Source: Armatimonadota bacterium
GTDB taxonomy: Bacteria > Armatimonadota > Fimbriimonadia > Fimbriimonadales > Fimbriimonadaceae
Assembly: GCA_003516955.1 (NCBI GenBank)
Contig: DPBN01000236.1
Span: forward strand, 1 to 6,367
Direction: 5' to 3'
DNA length: 6,367 nucleotides
In this document: positions 5,579-6,367 of the stretch, in pieces
How the letters are laid out: each line of letters starts with the position of its first letter
Position numbering within the stretch: position 1 is the first letter of the stretch
Position numbers and translations under genes: made by a program
Notes under the pieces: model-generated
What the model was told of the DNA's origin: nothing
Seen by the model: only the letters and a program-made list of their open reading frames with translations
Databases searched by the model: none

Positions 5579-6367
5579 TCAGAGCCTGGAGAGGTCGCAC
5601 TGGCCCCAGCTCTCCCAGTTGTTGCGGGAGGTAGGGGTCCGCTCGGTCAGATGGGTGGTGTTCGGGACCAGCTGCCACGTGTTGCCGTCGAACTGCCACA
5701 CGTCGCTGTTCACGCCCATCATCTGGAAGGTGACGGCGTGGCGCTGGAAGTACTTCGCGTGACCGTCGGCGAAGCCGTAGTTGTCGCCTTTGCCGAAGGA
5801 AGCGCCCATCCAGTTGATGTCGATCCCGTTGCAGACGGGCGTGCCGTTCGGGTTGTGCACGTTGCCGAAGGTCAGCGTGCCGTCGGCCAGCTGGCCGCCG
5901 AACGGCGTGGGCTGGATGTAGGCGTCGCGGCTGGTCGCGTCCGTGCCCTGGTAGACCACGAGGTTGGCGGAGTTTCCGATCGACGTGGCGCTCTTGCGGC
6001 TCACCGCGCCGTTGTAGGCGTACGTGGCGTTCGCGCCGGGAGGGGCCGGAACCGCGCCGAAGATGCTGTTGGTGAGCTTCGCCGCCGCCGAGTTCACGTA
6101 GATGTCCCGGCTCTTGACGTGCGGGAAGATCTCCGCCGCCCAGTTCTGGGTGGCATTCGGGTCGATCCATCCGAGCGGCAGGTTGTCGCCCGGGAACCAG
6201 ATCATGAACCCGTTGGCGTCCTCGGCGGTCGACGGGAAGACGTCGTCGTTGTCCGCCGTGTACATGACGGTGCCCTGGGCGAGCTGCTTCACGTTGGAAA
6301 GCGAGCTGGCCTTCTTGGCGGCGAGCTTGGCCTGGGCGAAAACGGGGAACAGGATGGCCGCCAGGAT
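5579..6367 (-). CDS. Type II secretion/prepilin-like protein with DUF1559-type H-X9-DG region, N-terminus cut by window edge
   Basis: 262 residues are visible and the frame is open to the last base. The visible start ILAAILFPVFAQAKLAAKKA is the distal half of a class III/type IV pilin-like hydrophobic helix; the preceding leader and FTLIELLVVIAI-type segment must lie outside the window. Next come QLAQGTVMYTADNDDVFPST (28-47), which matches the conserved QxxxxYxxDxDdxfP block after the helix, and GDNYGFADGHAKYF (195-208), the ADGH signature of prepilin-processing-associated proteins. Ten residues before Asp201 the expected His is Phe191. The C-terminal tail (WQFDGNTWQLVP, ending CDLSRL) is not recognised. 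Such proteins are thought to be processed by prepilin peptidase and displayed on or near the cell surface; their role is poorly known. No functional tie to arabinan use can be shown, and a hairpin separates it from those genes. Confidence 0.88.
   Translation of the reverse strand: MLAAILFPVFAQAKLAAKKASSLSNVKQLAQGTVMYTADNDDVFPSTAEDANGFMIWFPGDNLPLGWIDPNATQNWAAEIFPHVKSRDIYVNSAAAKLTNSIFGAVPAPPGANATYAYNGAVSRKSATSIGNSANLVVYQGTDATSRDAYIQPTPFGGQLADGTLTFGNVHNPNGTPVCNGIDINWMGASFGKGDNYGFADGHAKYFQRHAVTFQMMGVNSDVWQFDGNTWQLVPNTTHLTERTPTSRNNWESWGQCDLSRL

Noticed and set aside
1..6367. CRISPR array, tRNA, rRNA, insertion sequence or phage genes
   Set aside because: No regularly spaced repeats, tRNA-like cloverleaf, transposase motifs or terminal inverted repeats were seen. 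Coding sequence fills nearly all of the window.

Overview
The window is a high-GC bacterial segment in which all seven supported genes lie on the minus strand, so it reads from right to left. The right-hand gene is a type II secretion/prepilin-like protein. Its visible N-terminal tail (ILAAILFPVFAQAK) and ADGHAKYF motif resemble the DUF1559-type pseudopilins that are greatly expanded in Armatimonadota. I therefore infer a probably uncultured member of that diderm phylum. This is an inference from one protein style and base composition, not a phylogenetic result.

Layout in transcription order: (1) pseudopilin, N-terminus cut by the right window edge (6367-5579); (2) a 67-bp spacer holding a perfect 10-bp GC hairpin (5556-5532); (3) a 62-residue putative lipoprotein (5511-5323); (4) an exported GH43 endo-arabinanase-type glycosidase with a C-terminal GH43_C-like domain (5311-4007); (5) an ABC sugar-binding protein (3998-2700); (6) a MalF-like permease (2703-1828); (7) a MalG-like permease (1831-1013); (8) a GH51 alpha-L-arabinofuranosidase, C-terminus cut by the left window edge (1011-1).

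Genes 3 to 8 are packed tightly, with gaps of 11, 8 and 1 nt and two 4-nt GTGA overlaps, so they look like one operon. The order suggests an arabinan or arabino-oligosaccharide utilisation locus. The GH43 enzyme would cut alpha-1,5-arabinan outside the cytoplasm, the binding protein and two CUT1 permeases would import the oligosaccharides, and the cytoplasmic GH51 would release L-arabinose. No ABC ATPase, regulator or arabinose catabolic gene is visible. The ATPase may be a shared MsmX/MalK-type protein encoded elsewhere.

I found no RNA genes, CRISPR array, insertion sequence or tandem repeat. The system is mostly a recognisable one. The less ordinary points are the tiny lipoprotein at the head of the operon, the strong hairpin in front of it, a binding protein with no lipobox, and a pseudopilin whose H-X9-DG motif has Phe in place of His.
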